From NCBI GenBank assembly GCA_910577315.1, contig CAJTME010000005.1:31709-95708 (forward strand): a stretch of 64,000 nucleotides of DNA, given 5' to 3'. Shown here in pieces: positions 43,243 to 53,133 of the stretch. The DNA comes from an uncultured Muribaculaceae bacterium (lineage in GTDB: Bacteria; Bacteroidota; Bacteroidia; Bacteroidales; Muribaculaceae). Below the pieces are notes generated by a model. That model worked only from the letters and a program-made list of their open reading frames with translations. It did not search any database and was not told the DNA's origin. A program made the translations under genes and the position numbers. Each line of letters starts with the position of its first letter. The first letter of the stretch is position 1.

Positions 43243-45180
43243 TTATTGATTAATAGAATTGTTCACCTCGTTGGTGATATGCTCGGCAAAGGTAGCAATT
43301 TTCATCGAACCTTGGTCGCCTTCGCCCTGTTTTCTTACAGAAATTTCGCCGTTGGCCTGTTCTTTTTCGCCGACGATGAGCAGATAGGGGATGCGCTTGA
43401 GTTCGTTATCGCGGATTTTGCGGCCGATTTTCTCGTTGCGGTCGTCGATTGTGACGCGGACATCGGCTTCCTCGAGGGCAGCTGCAACCTGACGGGCATA
43501 ATCGACATACTTCTCCGAGATGGGAAGGATGACGGCCTGGTCGGGGGTGAGCCAGAGGGGGAAGCGGCCGGCGGTGTGTTCGAGCAGCACGGCCACGAAG
43601 CGTTCCATCGAGCCGAAGGGGGCGCGGTGAATCATCACGGGACGGTGCTTCTGGTTGTCGGCGCCAGTGTATTCGAGCTGGAAGCGTTCGGGGAGGTTGT
43701 AGTCAACCTGGATTGTACCGAGCTGCCAGCGGCGGCCGATGGCGTCCTTGACCATGAAGTCGAGTTTGGGACCGTAGAAAGCGGCTTCGCCGAGCTCCGT
43801 GCGGGCGTTGATGCCCTTTTCGGCGCAGGCTTCGATGATGGCCTGCTCGGCCTTGTGCCAGTTTTCGTCAGAGCCGATGTATTTTTCCTTGTGGGCCGGG
43901 TCGCGGAGCGAAATCTGAGCCTCGTAGTTGTCAAATTTGAGAGCCTTGAAGATGTAGAGGATGATGTCCATCACCTTGAGGAACTCGTCCTTAATCTGCT
44001 CGGGGGCGCAGTAGATGTGGGCGTCGTCCTGCGTGAAGCCGCGCACTCGGGTGAGGCCGTGGAGCTCACCGCTCTGCTCATAACGGTAGACGGTGCCGAA
44101 CTCTGCAAGGCGCAGGGGCAGGTCGCGGTACGAGCGGGGAAGGGCACGGAATATTTCGCAGTGGTGGGGGCAGTTCATGGGTTTGAGCAGGTACTCCTCA
44201 CCTTCCTGCGGGGTGTGGATGGGCTGGAATGAATCCTTGCCGTACTTGGCGTAGTGGCCCGAGGTCACGTACAGGTTCTTGTTACCGATATGCGGAGTGA
44301 TTACCTGGACATAGCCGTATTTCTTCTGTATCTTGCGCAGGAACTGTTCGAGACGGTCGCGGAGGGCGGCGCCTTTGGGGAGCCACAGGGGCAGGCCGGC
44401 GCCTACGTTCTGCGAGAACGCGAAGAGTTCCATTTCCTTGCCGAGCTTGCGGTGGTCGCGTTTTTTCGCCTCCTCGAGCAGGGCGAGGTATTCGTCGAGC
44501 ATCTTTTTCTTGGGGAAAGTGATGCCGTAGACACGCACGAGCTGGTTGCGCTTCTCATCGCCGCGCCAGTAAGCGCCAGCGAGTGAAGTGATTTTGACAG
44601 CCTTGATGGGGGCGGTGTTGGGGATGTGCGGGCCGCGGCAGAGGTCGGTGAACGCACCCTGGGTGTAGGTGGTGATATGACCGTCCTCGAGCTCGGAAAT
44701 CAGTTCACATTTATATTCTTCTCCCCGGTCGCCGAAAAGCTTGAGCGCGTCGGCTTTGGAAATGTCGGCACGGACAATCTCGGCCTTACGGCGGGCGAGT
44801 TCAAGCATCTTGTCCTCGATTTTTGCAAAATCATCCGAAGTGATGGTGTTGCCTGCGGGGTCGATGTCATAATAGAAACCGTTTTCAATGGCCGGGCCGA
44901 TGCCGAATTTCACGCCGGGATAGAGTTCCTGCAACGCCTCGGCAAGGAGGTGGGCCGACGAGTGCCAGAAAGCATGCTTGCCCTCGGGGTCGTCCCATTT
45001 GAAAAGTTTCAGGGACGCGTCGGCGCTGATGGGACGCGAAAGATCCCACTCGGCCCCGTCGACCGATGCGGCAAGGACGTCCTCGGCAAGGCGGGGACTG
45101 ATTGACTTGGCAATTTCAAGCGGGGTTACACCGGCTTCAAACTGCTTAACGCTATTATCGGGAAAAGTAATGTTAATCAT
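43243..45180 (-). CDS. thrS: Threonyl-tRNA synthetase
   Basis: Charges tRNA-Thr. The start at 45180 (MINITFPDNSVKQFEAG) gives the TGS domain; an upstream in-frame ATG eight codons earlier is rejected. Domains: TGS 1-60, editing domain with FWHSSAHLLAEALQ, class II catalytic core (GPHIPNTAPIKAVKI, MNCPHHCEIF, RVRGFTQDDAHIYC, IHRAPFGSMERF) and anticodon-binding domain ending near VRKQGEGDQGSM. 645 residues, full length. First gene of the infC-rpmI-rplT unit. Confidence 0.98.
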   Translation of the reverse strand: MINITFPDNSVKQFEAGVTPLEIAKSISPRLAEDVLAASVDGAEWDLSRPISADASLKLFKWDDPEGKHAFWHSSAHLLAEALQELYPGVKFGIGPAIENGFYYDIDPAGNTITSDDFAKIEDKMLELARRKAEIVRADISKADALKLFGDRGEEYKCELISELEDGHITTYTQGAFTDLCRGPHIPNTAPIKAVKITSLAGAYWRGDEKRNQLVRVYGITFPKKKMLDEYLALLEEAKKRDHRKLGKEMELFAFSQNVGAGLPLWLPKGAALRDRLEQFLRKIQKKYGYVQVITPHIGNKNLYVTSGHYAKYGKDSFQPIHTPQEGEEYLLKPMNCPHHCEIFRALPRSYRDLPLRLAEFGTVYRYEQSGELHGLTRVRGFTQDDAHIYCAPEQIKDEFLKVMDIILYIFKALKFDNYEAQISLRDPAHKEKYIGSDENWHKAEQAIIEACAEKGINARTELGEAAFYGPKLDFMVKDAIGRRWQLGTIQVDYNLPERFQLEYTGADNQKHRPVMIHRAPFGSMERFVAVLLEHTAGRFPLWLTPDQAVILPISEKYVDYARQVAAALEEADVRVTIDDRNEKIGRKIRDNELKRIPYLLIVGEKEQANGEISVRKQGEGDQGSMKIATFAEHITNEVNNSINQ

Positions 45181-45244
45181 TGTAATACATTGGTTAATAA
45201 CCAAGTAAACCCAAATCAGGCTTTACCCGGCCAAAAGTCACGCG

Positions 45245-45278
45245 CAAAGTTACGAAAAATATTTGGATTTGAGGCAAA
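45245..45278 (-). promoter_or_regulatory. Promoter of thrS operon
   Basis: TAACTTTG (plus 45245-45252) with TTTG (plus 45275-45278) at 22-base spacing on the minus strand, slightly longer than ideal. The leader is about 60 bases; no T-box is seen. Confidence 0.5.
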
Positions 45279-45310
45279 AGAACGGCTATTTTATTCGCAG
45301 CAAACACAGG

Positions 45311-45859
45311 TCAACCTTCGCCGGCGAGGAAAGAGGCCTCCTCTTTCAGCATGGCAGCGAGAGTCGAGATTGCGTCGGGGCGCCGCAGTTCGGCCTCTGC
45401 CGCGGCCAGAGCCTCGGCAGGATGGGCGGCGACGATGTTGAAAAACAGCCTCAGGCCGGTATAGCGCGAAAGAGGCCTGTCGGATGCACAGAGTTCCGTG
45501 GCCAGCGCAAGAGCAAACGGAGCCTTGCGCAAAAGCTTGAAGCACAGGATGTCGGCATCCTCGTGCCACATCACCCCATCGACCAGGCCACGCGCCTTTT
45601 CAATCGTAAGCTTCTCGGCAGGATAAAGCATCGGGGCGAGCAGCGTGCTCTCGCGCAACGGCGTATCGGCCCACAGCGCCTCGGCCAGTTCCTCCGAGGG
45701 TCCGAATTCGGTGGCTATCTCGTTGAGCTGAGGTAGATTAAGGCCAAACACAATGCGGTGGGGACAGCCGGCACGGCGCAACGAATCGGCAACGATTCCG
45801 TTGCGCATCGCAAAAAGGCGCCGCTTAAGCAGCTGCATCGGTGAAAACTCGGTCGCCAT
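45311..45859 (-). CDS. AlkD-like DNA alkylation repair protein (HEAT-like)
   Basis: A 182-residue all-helical protein of the DNA alkylation repair family, whose known members remove alkylated bases without base flipping. Features such as GLNLPQLNEIATEFGPSEELAEALW and MWHEDADILCFKLLR fit. It is smaller than AlkD (about 230), so may have fewer HEAT-like repeats. It follows surE by three bases and is probably co-transcribed. DNA glycosylase activity is inferred by family only. Confidence 0.82.
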   Translation of the reverse strand: MATEFSPMQLLKRRLFAMRNGIVADSLRRAGCPHRIVFGLNLPQLNEIATEFGPSEELAEALWADTPLRESTLLAPMLYPAEKLTIEKARGLVDGVMWHEDADILCFKLLRKAPFALALATELCASDRPLSRYTGLRLFFNIVAAHPAEALAAAEAELRRPDAISTLAAMLKEEASFLAGEG

Positions 45860-45862
45860 GGC

Positions 45863-46636
45863 TCACTTCGTGTCAAAACGCGGCGCGAGAAATTCCACCT
45901 CGTCCCTGGCAGTCATGTCTACCGCAACCGGAACAGCCGATATGTAATTGCGCGAGAGCCAATACTCATCGGTATCGGTAGCGTCCGGCTCGGCATTCAC
46001 GAACCGGCCCGTCAGCCAATAGAAGGGATTGCCGAGGGGGTCGGTGTAACGCTCGTATTCATCGGTCCAGCGTCCGCGGGCGGCACGGCAGACCCTCACT
46101 CCCTCGGGCACGACGCGGGCAGGAATGTTTACGTTGAGGCAGATGCCGTCGGGCAACGGCCTGCGCAGAAGCTCGGCCACAATCTCCTTGATGAACGGCA
46201 TTCCCATCGAGAAGTCGGCCTTCATCGAATGGTGGAGCAGCGAGAATCCGCAGGAAGTTATGCCCACCACGCAGCCTTCCATCACGGCTCCCATCGTGCC
46301 GCTGTAAACCACATTGCAGCCCGAGTTGGAGCCATGGTTTATGCCGGCGAGGACGAGGTCGGGTCGGCGTGGAACAATGGCGCTCAACGCGAGCTTCACG
46401 CAATCGACCGGAGTGCCAGAAACGGTGAACATGCGGGCCGTGCCGTAATCGTCGAGCTGGCGGATGCGCAGGGGAGCCCCGACGGTGATGGCCGAGGACT
46501 GGCCGGAATGAGGTTCGGCAGGGGCAACTACAATTACGTCAGCGTCTTGCGGCATGCAGTCGACCAGCCGCAGCAGGCCCGGCGCATGGATTGAATCATC
46601 GTTGGTGATGAGTATGAGGGGACGGATGTCTGTCAT
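45863..46636 (-). CDS. surE: 5'/3'-nucleotidase SurE
   Basis: Metal-dependent phosphatase acting on nucleoside monophosphates and short polyphosphate. The metal-binding ITNDDSIHAPG has Asp13 and Asp14, and SGTPVDCVKLAL and GINHGSNSGCNVVYSGTMGAV are conserved. 257 residues, full length. First gene of a two-gene unit with the AlkD-like gene; a TAnnTTTG box (plus 46657-46664) lies 20 bases upstream on the minus strand. Confidence 0.96.
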   Translation of the reverse strand: MTDIRPLILITNDDSIHAPGLLRLVDCMPQDADVIVVAPAEPHSGQSSAITVGAPLRIRQLDDYGTARMFTVSGTPVDCVKLALSAIVPRRPDLVLAGINHGSNSGCNVVYSGTMGAVMEGCVVGITSCGFSLLHHSMKADFSMGMPFIKEIVAELLRRPLPDGICLNVNIPARVVPEGVRVCRAARGRWTDEYERYTDPLGNPFYWLTGRFVNAEPDATDTDEYWLSRNYISAVPVAVDMTARDEVEFLAPRFDTK

Positions 46637-46656
46637 GTCAAAAAGATAATTTTCGG

Positions 46657-46664
46657 CAAAGATA
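46657..46664 (-). promoter_or_regulatory. -7 box upstream of surE
   Basis: TATCTTTG on the minus strand, 20 bases before the surE start. No -33 box is clear. Confidence 0.45.
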
Positions 46665-46781
46665 ATAAGATTTTTGCAGAGTTATTGACATTTTACACAT
46701 TTTTCGTGGAACAAATGTTTCGGTATGTCCCCATTTTTTCGTTACTTTGCAGGTGATTCCTTATCCATCAACCGTAAACGA

Positions 46782-47558
46782 ATGGGAAAAACAATCGCAA
46801 TAGCAAACCAGAAGGGCGGCGTGGGCAAGACCACCACCACCATCAATCTTGCCGCCTCGCTCGCCAAGGAGGGCAAGAAAGTGCTCATAATCGACGCCGA
46901 TCCGCAGGCCAACGCCACGTCGGGCTACGGCATCGACCCGCGCTCGATGACCTCGTCAATCTACGAGTGCCTGGTCGACGGATACCCTCTCGACGGCTCG
47001 CAGGTCGACACCTGCATCGAAGGGCTGCAGCTCATCGGCTCGCGCATCGACCTCGCCGGCGCCGAGCTCGAACTGGTGTCCAAGCCCCAGCGCGAACGGG
47101 TGTTGGCCGATCTCCTCGCTCCCATCAAGGACAAATACGACTATATCCTGATAGACTGCTCGCCGTCGCTGGGCCTCATCACCGTCAACGCCCTCACGGC
47201 AGCCGATTCGGTGATAATACCCGTACAGGCCGAGTATTTCGCCCTCGAGGGCATCAGCAAACTGCTCAACACCATCCGCATAATCAAGAGCCGTCTCAAC
47301 CCCGCGCTTGAAATAGAGGGCTTCCTGCTCACCATGTACGACGCCCGTCTGCGCCTGGCCAACCAAATCTACGAAGAACTGAAAGGCCACTTCGCCGACA
47401 TGGTGTTCGACACGGTGATTCCACGCAACATCCGCCTCAGCGAGGCACCGAGCCACGGGCTGCCCGTCATACTCTACGACCCCGACTCGCGCGGCGCGAC
47501 ATCACACGTGCTCCTTGCCAAGGAAATAATAGCAAAACACAAATCCAAGAAACGCTAA
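46782..47558 (+). CDS. parA: Chromosome partitioning ATPase ParA
   Basis: Dynamic ATPase that moves ParB-bound origins apart. The start at 46782 gives MGKTIAIANQKGGVGKTTTT with the deviant Walker A KGGVGKT at 11-17; earlier in-frame codons lack homology. LIDCSPSLGLITVNAL and the C-terminal ParA signature IPRNIRLSEAPSHGLP are present. 258 residues, a small ParA without the N-terminal HTH of plasmid types. It is followed 16 bases later by parB. Confidence 0.97.
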   Translation: MGKTIAIANQKGGVGKTTTTINLAASLAKEGKKVLIIDADPQANATSGYGIDPRSMTSSIYECLVDGYPLDGSQVDTCIEGLQLIGSRIDLAGAELELVSKPQRERVLADLLAPIKDKYDYILIDCSPSLGLITVNALTAADSVIIPVQAEYFALEGISKLLNTIRIIKSRLNPALEIEGFLLTMYDARLRLANQIYEELKGHFADMVFDTVIPRNIRLSEAPSHGLPVILYDPDSRGATSHVLLAKEIIAKHKSKKR

Positions 47559-47574
47559 TCCCCCACCCCACGCA

Positions 47575-48465
47575 ATGGCAATAAAACGCAACGCCCTGGG
47601 CCGCGGGCTCGACTCGCTCATTTCTATGGACGACGTGCCGGCATCTGGCTCATCGGCAATCAACGAAATACCACTGGACCGTATATCGGCCAACCCCGAC
47701 CAACCCCGACGCTCGTTCGACGAGGAAGCCCTCGACGAACTCGCCGGCTCGATTCGTGAACTGGGAATAATCCAGCCCCTGTCGCTGCGCAAGACAGGGC
47801 CGGACACATATCAGATAATTGCCGGCGAGCGACGCTACCGCGCCGCAATTAAAGCCGGACTGGTGTCTGTTCCCGCCTACATACGCACAGCCAACGATGC
47901 CGAGCTTACCGAGATGGCCCTCATCGAGAACATCCAGCGCGAGGACCTGAACGCCATTGAAATAGCGCTCACTTTCCGCAAGCTCATCGACCAATACAAC
48001 CTCACTCAGGAACGCCTCAGCGAGCGCATCGGCAAGAAACGCGCCACGGTGGCCAACTTCCTGCGCCTTCTGCGTCTGCCGGCGGAAGTGCAGCTGGGCC
48101 TGCGCGACAAACGTCTCGACATGGGACATGCCCGCGCGCTGCTCACCATTTCCGAGCCCGCCCTGCAGCTGCGCCTATACAACGAAATCCTGAAAAACGA
48201 CCTTTCGGTGCGCCGCGTCGAGGAGCTCGCCAAAGCCTATCAGAAAGGCGACATCCCCAAGGCAGCCGAAAAACCAAAGGCAGAATCACGCTACTCTTCG
48301 GGCGATTTCGACATACTCAAGAAGCACCTGTCGAGTGCGTTTTCGACCTCGGTGGGCTTCAAATGCGACAGTTCAGGCAAGGGAAAGATAACCTTCTCGT
48401 TTGCCAACGACGACGAACTCGAACGCCTCATCTCGCTATTCGACACACTTAAACCCCAGCAGTGA
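47575..48465 (+). CDS. parB: Chromosome partitioning protein ParB
   Basis: Binds parS sites and loads ParA and SMC; a CTP-switch clamp. The N-terminal CTPase box GERRYRAA is at 84-91, with ALIENIQREDLNAIEIA and the HTH following (TQERLSERIGKKRATVANFLRLLRLP). 296 residues. The start MAIKRNALGRGLDSLIS is standard. The last four bases overlap the GTG start of the next gene. No complete parS was found in the window. Confidence 0.96.
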   Translation: MAIKRNALGRGLDSLISMDDVPASGSSAINEIPLDRISANPDQPRRSFDEEALDELAGSIRELGIIQPLSLRKTGPDTYQIIAGERRYRAAIKAGLVSVPAYIRTANDAELTEMALIENIQREDLNAIEIALTFRKLIDQYNLTQERLSERIGKKRATVANFLRLLRLPAEVQLGLRDKRLDMGHARALLTISEPALQLRLYNEILKNDLSVRRVEELAKAYQKGDIPKAAEKPKAESRYSSGDFDILKKHLSSAFSTSVGFKCDSSGKGKITFSFANDDELERLISLFDTLKPQQ

Positions 48466-49226
48466 CATCAATCCTACGTCATATCAGCCGAAACATACGC
48501 CACGCGGCGATAACCGCCGTGGCGCTTGCCGCGCTCGTCATACCCCAGGGCGCCGAAGCCCAAAACGACCGGCGTCCCGTCAAACGCACCCACACGCAGA
48601 CATCGCAACCCATGGACGCCGAGATTTCCGACGACCACCGCGCCGACTCGCTGTGGATGGCCCAGACCGACTCAATCCTCACACCCGTAAGGGCCATTGA
48701 CCAATACGACGTGTGGGTGCCGACGGCCGAGACTTTCAACCCCGACCCGAACCGCGCCGTGTGGATGAGCGCCCTGTTCCCCGGCCTCGGCCAAATTTAC
48801 AACAGACGCTACTGGAAACTGCCGATAGTCGTAGGAGCCTACCTGGGCCTGGGATATGCAACGTCGTGGAATAACGGCATGCTATCCGACTACACCAACG
48901 CATACCGCGACATCATGGACAACGATCCGTCCACCAATTCATACATGAACTTCTTCCCGCCCACCACCCAGGAATCGGACCTCGACAAGACATGGCTCAC
49001 CAACGTGCTCCAGTCGCGCAAGAATTTCTACCGCCGCAACCGCGACCTGTGCATCATCTGCATGGTCGGGGTCTACCTGCTCGCCATGGTCGACGCCTAT
49101 GTGGACGCTTCGCTAAGCCATTTCGACATCACGCCAGAACTTTCGATGGATGTCGCTCCATCGCTGATTCCCGACAGCCGCGGCCAACGGCCAGCCGTCG
49201 GGCTTGTCTGGGCGCTTAATTTCTGA
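48462..49226 (+). CDS. DUF5683 membrane protein
   Basis: A 254-residue exported or membrane protein of unknown function with a signal-like segment (residues 12-33), a conserved DPNRAVWMSALFPGLGQIYNRRYWKLPI core followed by a membrane segment, and another segment near 205-220. It starts with GTG, overlapping the parB stop by four bases. In Bacteroidales the gene almost always follows parB and precedes mltD, so a cell-cycle or wall-linked role is possible but unproven. Confidence 0.87.
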   Translation: MTSILRHISRNIRHAAITAVALAALVIPQGAEAQNDRRPVKRTHTQTSQPMDAEISDDHRADSLWMAQTDSILTPVRAIDQYDVWVPTAETFNPDPNRAVWMSALFPGLGQIYNRRYWKLPIVVGAYLGLGYATSWNNGMLSDYTNAYRDIMDNDPSTNSYMNFFPPTTQESDLDKTWLTNVLQSRKNFYRRNRDLCIICMVGVYLLAMVDAYVDASLSHFDITPELSMDVAPSLIPDSRGQRPAVGLVWALNF

Positions 49227-49255
49227 ACCAACTCTCCAACCTCCCTAATCCTACA

Positions 49256-51016
49256 ATGAAACTGAAACCAATACTCGCCTCCATCGCCCTGCTGCTCGCC
49301 GGCTCATCGCTCGCCCCGGCCGCACCATTGTCAATCCTGCAGATTCGTGACAGCCTCCACACTGTGCCCGTCATCTATCCTGAAAGCTTCGAGACCGACG
49401 TGCACAAGATGCAGCAAAACTGGTATCTGCAGAACTACGCCGACATCGACCGTCAGGCCGACTCACGAGCCTCGGTTACGCCGACCGACGAAGAACTCAT
49501 CGAACGCCTCGGACAACTCCCGACCGTCATCGAGATGCCTTTCAACTCGGTTGTGCGCAACTACATAATGATGTATTCAGACCGCCGCAAGCAACTCGTC
49601 GAAAACATGCTCGGCATGAGCCTTTACTACATGCCCATATTTGAACAGGCGCTCGACCGCTACGGCCTGCCGATGGAACTGAAATACCTGCCCGTGATTG
49701 AATCGGCGCTCAATCCCGACGCAGTTTCACGCGCGGGGGCAACCGGCCTGTGGCAGTTCATGCTTCCCACCGCCACCGGCGAAGGCCTCGAGGTGAACTC
49801 GCTCGTTGACCAGCGCCGCGATCCCTACACCTCGTCCGACGCAGCCGCACGCTACCTGAAGAAACTCTACGACATATTCGGCGACTGGAGCCTGGCAATC
49901 GCATCCTACAACTGCGGCCCCGGCAACGTGAACAAAGCCATACGGCGCGCCGGAGGCGAAGGCAAGAAGGATTTCTGGCAAATCTATCCGTACCTGCCCG
50001 CCGAGACCCGCGGCTACGTGCCCGCATTCATCGCCGCCAACTACGTGATGAACTATTATGACAAGCACAACATATCGCCTGCGTTAGCCAAGAAGCCCAT
50101 CGTTACCGATACCGTCCACATCTCGCGCCGCGTACACTTCGAGCAGATCCGCGACGTCCTCGGAATTCCGATGGAAGAGCTCAAGACCCTCAACCCGCAG
50201 TACCGCACTGGCCTGATTCCCGGCGACATCCGCCCTTACGCGCTGGTGCTGCCATCGCTTCAGGTATATGCCTACGTAGCCAACGAGGACACAATCGTCA
50301 ACCACAATGCCGAGCGATACGCGCGCCGCGATGTCGTGGAACCCGCGCCTGCCGGTTCGGGCAGCGACAGCAAGGGTGAATATGTCGAGGAACTGGTGGT
50401 GAAATACCACACCGTCAAAAAAGGCGAGACCCTCACCAGCATCGCACGCAAATATGGAGTGACTGCGGCCGCAATCCGAAAGACAAACAAGATTGGCAAA
50501 AAAGTGCGCCGCGGACAAAAGCTGCGCATCAACACCTACCAACGCCGCTACGTGACACCGACACCTGCACCCGCACCCGTCACAGAAACAACACCGGCCG
50601 ACTCCACCGCAATCACCCCGGTCGACTCCATCGCTGCCGCACGCCCCACAGTATGCCCCGAGCCTACCGATTCTCTCTCGGCCGCACCCGCCGATACCAT
50701 TGCGGTCACAGCACCGGCCCCTTCGGTCCAGAGCAGCCGCGTTTCGGAAGCGATGAACGGCTCCAAGACAAAGCAGGAGAAAGTCAAGGCTAACAAACCT
50801 GTTGCAGCCAAGCAGCCCAAGCCCGAGCCCAAGCCGCAGACACACACCGTTGCCAAAGGCGACAACCTCAGCAAAATCGCAACAAAATATGGCGTGACCG
50901 TCGATGCAATCCGCAAAGCCAACAACATGTCAGGCGACAACATCCGTGCCGGACAAAAGCTCAAGATTCCCGCAAAGACCACCACACCCCGCCGTAAGAG
51001 CAGCAAAAAACGCTAA
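49256..51016 (+). CDS. mltD: Membrane-bound lytic murein transglycosylase D-like, two LysM domains
   Basis: Cleaves peptidoglycan glycan strands. Signal peptide at 1-23, then an SLT domain with catalytic Glu149 in KYLPVIESALNPDAVSRAGA and GLWQFMLPTA, IASYNCGPGNVNKAIRRAGG. The middle has a MltD-type region; two LysM modules lie near 385-430 (YHTVKKGETLTSIARKYGV) and 525-570 (HTVAKGDNLSKIATKYGV), separated by a Pro/Thr/Ala-rich linker. 586 residues. No lipobox is seen. It closes the parA-parB-DUF5683 cluster, as in other Bacteroidales. Confidence 0.93.
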   Translation: MKLKPILASIALLLAGSSLAPAAPLSILQIRDSLHTVPVIYPESFETDVHKMQQNWYLQNYADIDRQADSRASVTPTDEELIERLGQLPTVIEMPFNSVVRNYIMMYSDRRKQLVENMLGMSLYYMPIFEQALDRYGLPMELKYLPVIESALNPDAVSRAGATGLWQFMLPTATGEGLEVNSLVDQRRDPYTSSDAAARYLKKLYDIFGDWSLAIASYNCGPGNVNKAIRRAGGEGKKDFWQIYPYLPAETRGYVPAFIAANYVMNYYDKHNISPALAKKPIVTDTVHISRRVHFEQIRDVLGIPMEELKTLNPQYRTGLIPGDIRPYALVLPSLQVYAYVANEDTIVNHNAERYARRDVVEPAPAGSGSDSKGEYVEELVVKYHTVKKGETLTSIARKYGVTAAAIRKTNKIGKKVRRGQKLRINTYQRRYVTPTPAPAPVTETTPADSTAITPVDSIAAARPTVCPEPTDSLSAAPADTIAVTAPAPSVQSSRVSEAMNGSKTKQEKVKANKPVAAKQPKPEPKPQTHTVAKGDNLSKIATKYGVTVDAIRKANNMSGDNIRAGQKLKIPAKTTTPRRKSSKKR

Positions 51017-51046
51017 AACGAAAATAACCCAATCATATATACGATT

Positions 51047-53044
51047 ATGAAAAACGACAAATTTCCCCCGACCGAACCCGTCGACTTGCCGGCGGCCGAC
51101 GTCGAGCCCGTCGATCTTCCCGAAAACGCGTTCCGCCAGCTCGGGGCCGACGAAGAGTATGTCCCGGTGATGCATCCGGCCCGCGAGTACCCTGAGGTCA
51201 CACCCTACTCCATCACGATGGGTCTCGTGCTTGCCGTTATTTTCAGCGCCGCTGCGGCTTACCTCGGCCTTAAAGTGGGCCAGGTGTTCGAGGCCGCCAT
51301 TCCAATCGCCATCATCGCGGTTGGCCTGTCGGGCGCCCTCAAGAAGAAAAATCCGCTGGGACAGAATGTCATCATCCAGTCGATTGGCGCCTGCTCGGGC
51401 GTAATCGTGGCCGGTGCCATCTTCACCCTTCCCGCACTCTACATCCTCCAGGCCTCGCACCCCGAGATTTCAGTAAACTTTTTCCAGATATTCCTCTCGT
51501 CGCTGTTCGGCGGCGTGCTCGGCATACTGTTCTTCATCCCCTTCCGCAAATATTTCGTAAAGGACCAGCACGGCAAATATCCCTTCCCAGAGGCAACCGC
51601 CACCACCCAGGTACTCATTTCGGGCCAGGGCAAAAAAGCGTCGTCGGGCGGCCAGGCTAAACTGCTCGTAGTGGCGTCCCTCATCGGCGGCATCTACGAT
51701 TACCTCGTGGCCACTTTCGGATGGTGGGCAGAGACCGTCACCACCACGGCCTATGGATGGGGACAGGCGCTCGCCGACAAATTCAAGTTCGCCTTCTCGT
51801 GCAACACCGGCGCCGCAGTGCTCGGCCTCGGCTACATCGTTGGCCTGAAATATGCGTTTGTCATCTTCGCAGGCTCAATATTCGTCTGGTGGGTCATCAT
51901 CCCTCTCATGGGCACATACGGCTCGGTTGAAATCGCAGCCATGGGTCCCGGTGAAATTTTCCGCGACTATGCCCGCCTCATCGGTATCGGCGGCATTGCC
52001 ATGGCCGGCATCATCGGCATTGTGAAATCATGGCCCATCATCGCCCAGGCCGTCGGCCTCGCATCCCGCGAACTGCGTGGCGCGCAGACCACCGCCAAAG
52101 CCATACGCTGGCAAACCGACATTTCGATGAAACACATCGCCTACTTCGTGTTCATCGCCCTGGTGGCAGTGTTCGTGTTCTTTTGGATCGGCGTAATCCA
52201 TACCTTCTGGCAGGCTGCCGTGGCGTGGGTGGTCGTGACCATCATCGCGTTCCTCTTCACCACCGTGGCCGCCAACGCCATTGCAATCGTAGGCTCGAAC
52301 CCCGTCAGCGGCATGACACTGATGACCCTCATCATCGCCTCGGCCATCTTCGTGGCCATCGGCCTCAACGGCACCTCCGGCATCGTGGCCGCAATGGTTG
52401 TGGGCGGCGTTGTCTGCACCGCCCTCTCGATGGCCGGCGGCTTCGTCACCGACCTCAAAATCGGCTACTGGCTGGGCTCGACCCCTAAAAAGCAGGAAAG
52501 CTGGAAATTCCTCGGAACCCTCGTGTCGGCAGCCACTGTCGGCGGTGTGATTCTCATGCTCAACAATGTCTATGGCTTCTCGGGCGACAACGCCCTTGCC
52601 GCTCCCCAGGCCAACGCCATGGCAAAGGTGCTCGAGCCCATGATGATGGGCGGCGACACACCCTGGGTGCTCTACATCGTCGGTGCCGTGCTCGCCCTCA
52701 TCCTCAACTGGCTCGGCGTTCCGGCCCTGGCCTTCTGCCTCGGCATGTTCCTGCCCCTCCACCTCAACACCCCCATGCTGGTGGGCGGCCTGATTTCATG
52801 GTTTGTCGGCCGCAGCTCCAAGGACAAAGACCTCTGCAAGGCCCGTCAGGACCGCGGCACCCTTATCGCATCGGGCCTCATCGCAGGCGGCGCGCTGTTC
52901 GGCGTATTCGCCGCAATCACCATCATGTGTGGCAAGGAAGTTCCCTCTAACGGCGACGAGTTCGTGCCTCAAATTCTCGGCCTGGTAGCCTACGCGGCCA
53001 TCATCGCCTACCTCTACATCGACTCCTGCCGCGCCAAGAAATAA
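51047..53044 (+). CDS. OPT-family oligopeptide transporter
   Basis: Inner-membrane transporter with about sixteen hydrophobic segments across 665 residues, typical of the bacterial OPT branch, which takes up small peptides or metal chelates. Family text: HPAREYPEVTPYSITMGLVLAVIFSAAAAYLGLKVG, QSIGACSGVIVAGAIFTLPALYIL, NPVSGMTLMTLIIAS. The substrate is unknown. It has its own terminator just after the stop. Confidence 0.92.
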   Translation: MKNDKFPPTEPVDLPAADVEPVDLPENAFRQLGADEEYVPVMHPAREYPEVTPYSITMGLVLAVIFSAAAAYLGLKVGQVFEAAIPIAIIAVGLSGALKKKNPLGQNVIIQSIGACSGVIVAGAIFTLPALYILQASHPEISVNFFQIFLSSLFGGVLGILFFIPFRKYFVKDQHGKYPFPEATATTQVLISGQGKKASSGGQAKLLVVASLIGGIYDYLVATFGWWAETVTTTAYGWGQALADKFKFAFSCNTGAAVLGLGYIVGLKYAFVIFAGSIFVWWVIIPLMGTYGSVEIAAMGPGEIFRDYARLIGIGGIAMAGIIGIVKSWPIIAQAVGLASRELRGAQTTAKAIRWQTDISMKHIAYFVFIALVAVFVFFWIGVIHTFWQAAVAWVVVTIIAFLFTTVAANAIAIVGSNPVSGMTLMTLIIASAIFVAIGLNGTSGIVAAMVVGGVVCTALSMAGGFVTDLKIGYWLGSTPKKQESWKFLGTLVSAATVGGVILMLNNVYGFSGDNALAAPQANAMAKVLEPMMMGGDTPWVLYIVGAVLALILNWLGVPALAFCLGMFLPLHLNTPMLVGGLISWFVGRSSKDKDLCKARQDRGTLIASGLIAGGALFGVFAAITIMCGKEVPSNGDEFVPQILGLVAYAAIIAYLYIDSCRAKK

Positions 53045-53059
53045 ATTGACGCAAGTCTG

Positions 53060-53103
53060 AAAAATTGCAGAAGGGCTTTAATCCATGCCTTTCTGCAATT
53101 TTT
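53060..53103 (+). terminator. Terminator after the OPT gene
   Basis: A 17-base stem (53060-53076 with 53087-53103, one mismatch) flanked by A and T runs, with a ten-base loop. The nearby T run makes it a good intrinsic terminator. Confidence 0.8.
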
Positions 53104-53133
53104 ATAGTATATTATAATATAACTGTGACAAGC

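Noticed and set aside
43246..44232. 328-codon plus-strand frame opposite thrS
   Set aside because: Shadow of the well-supported thrS gene.
46700..46720. Half-parS-like CGTGGAACA just upstream of parA
   Set aside because: Only the right half resembles TGTTCCACGTGGAACA; the left half does not pair, so a functional parS cannot be claimed.
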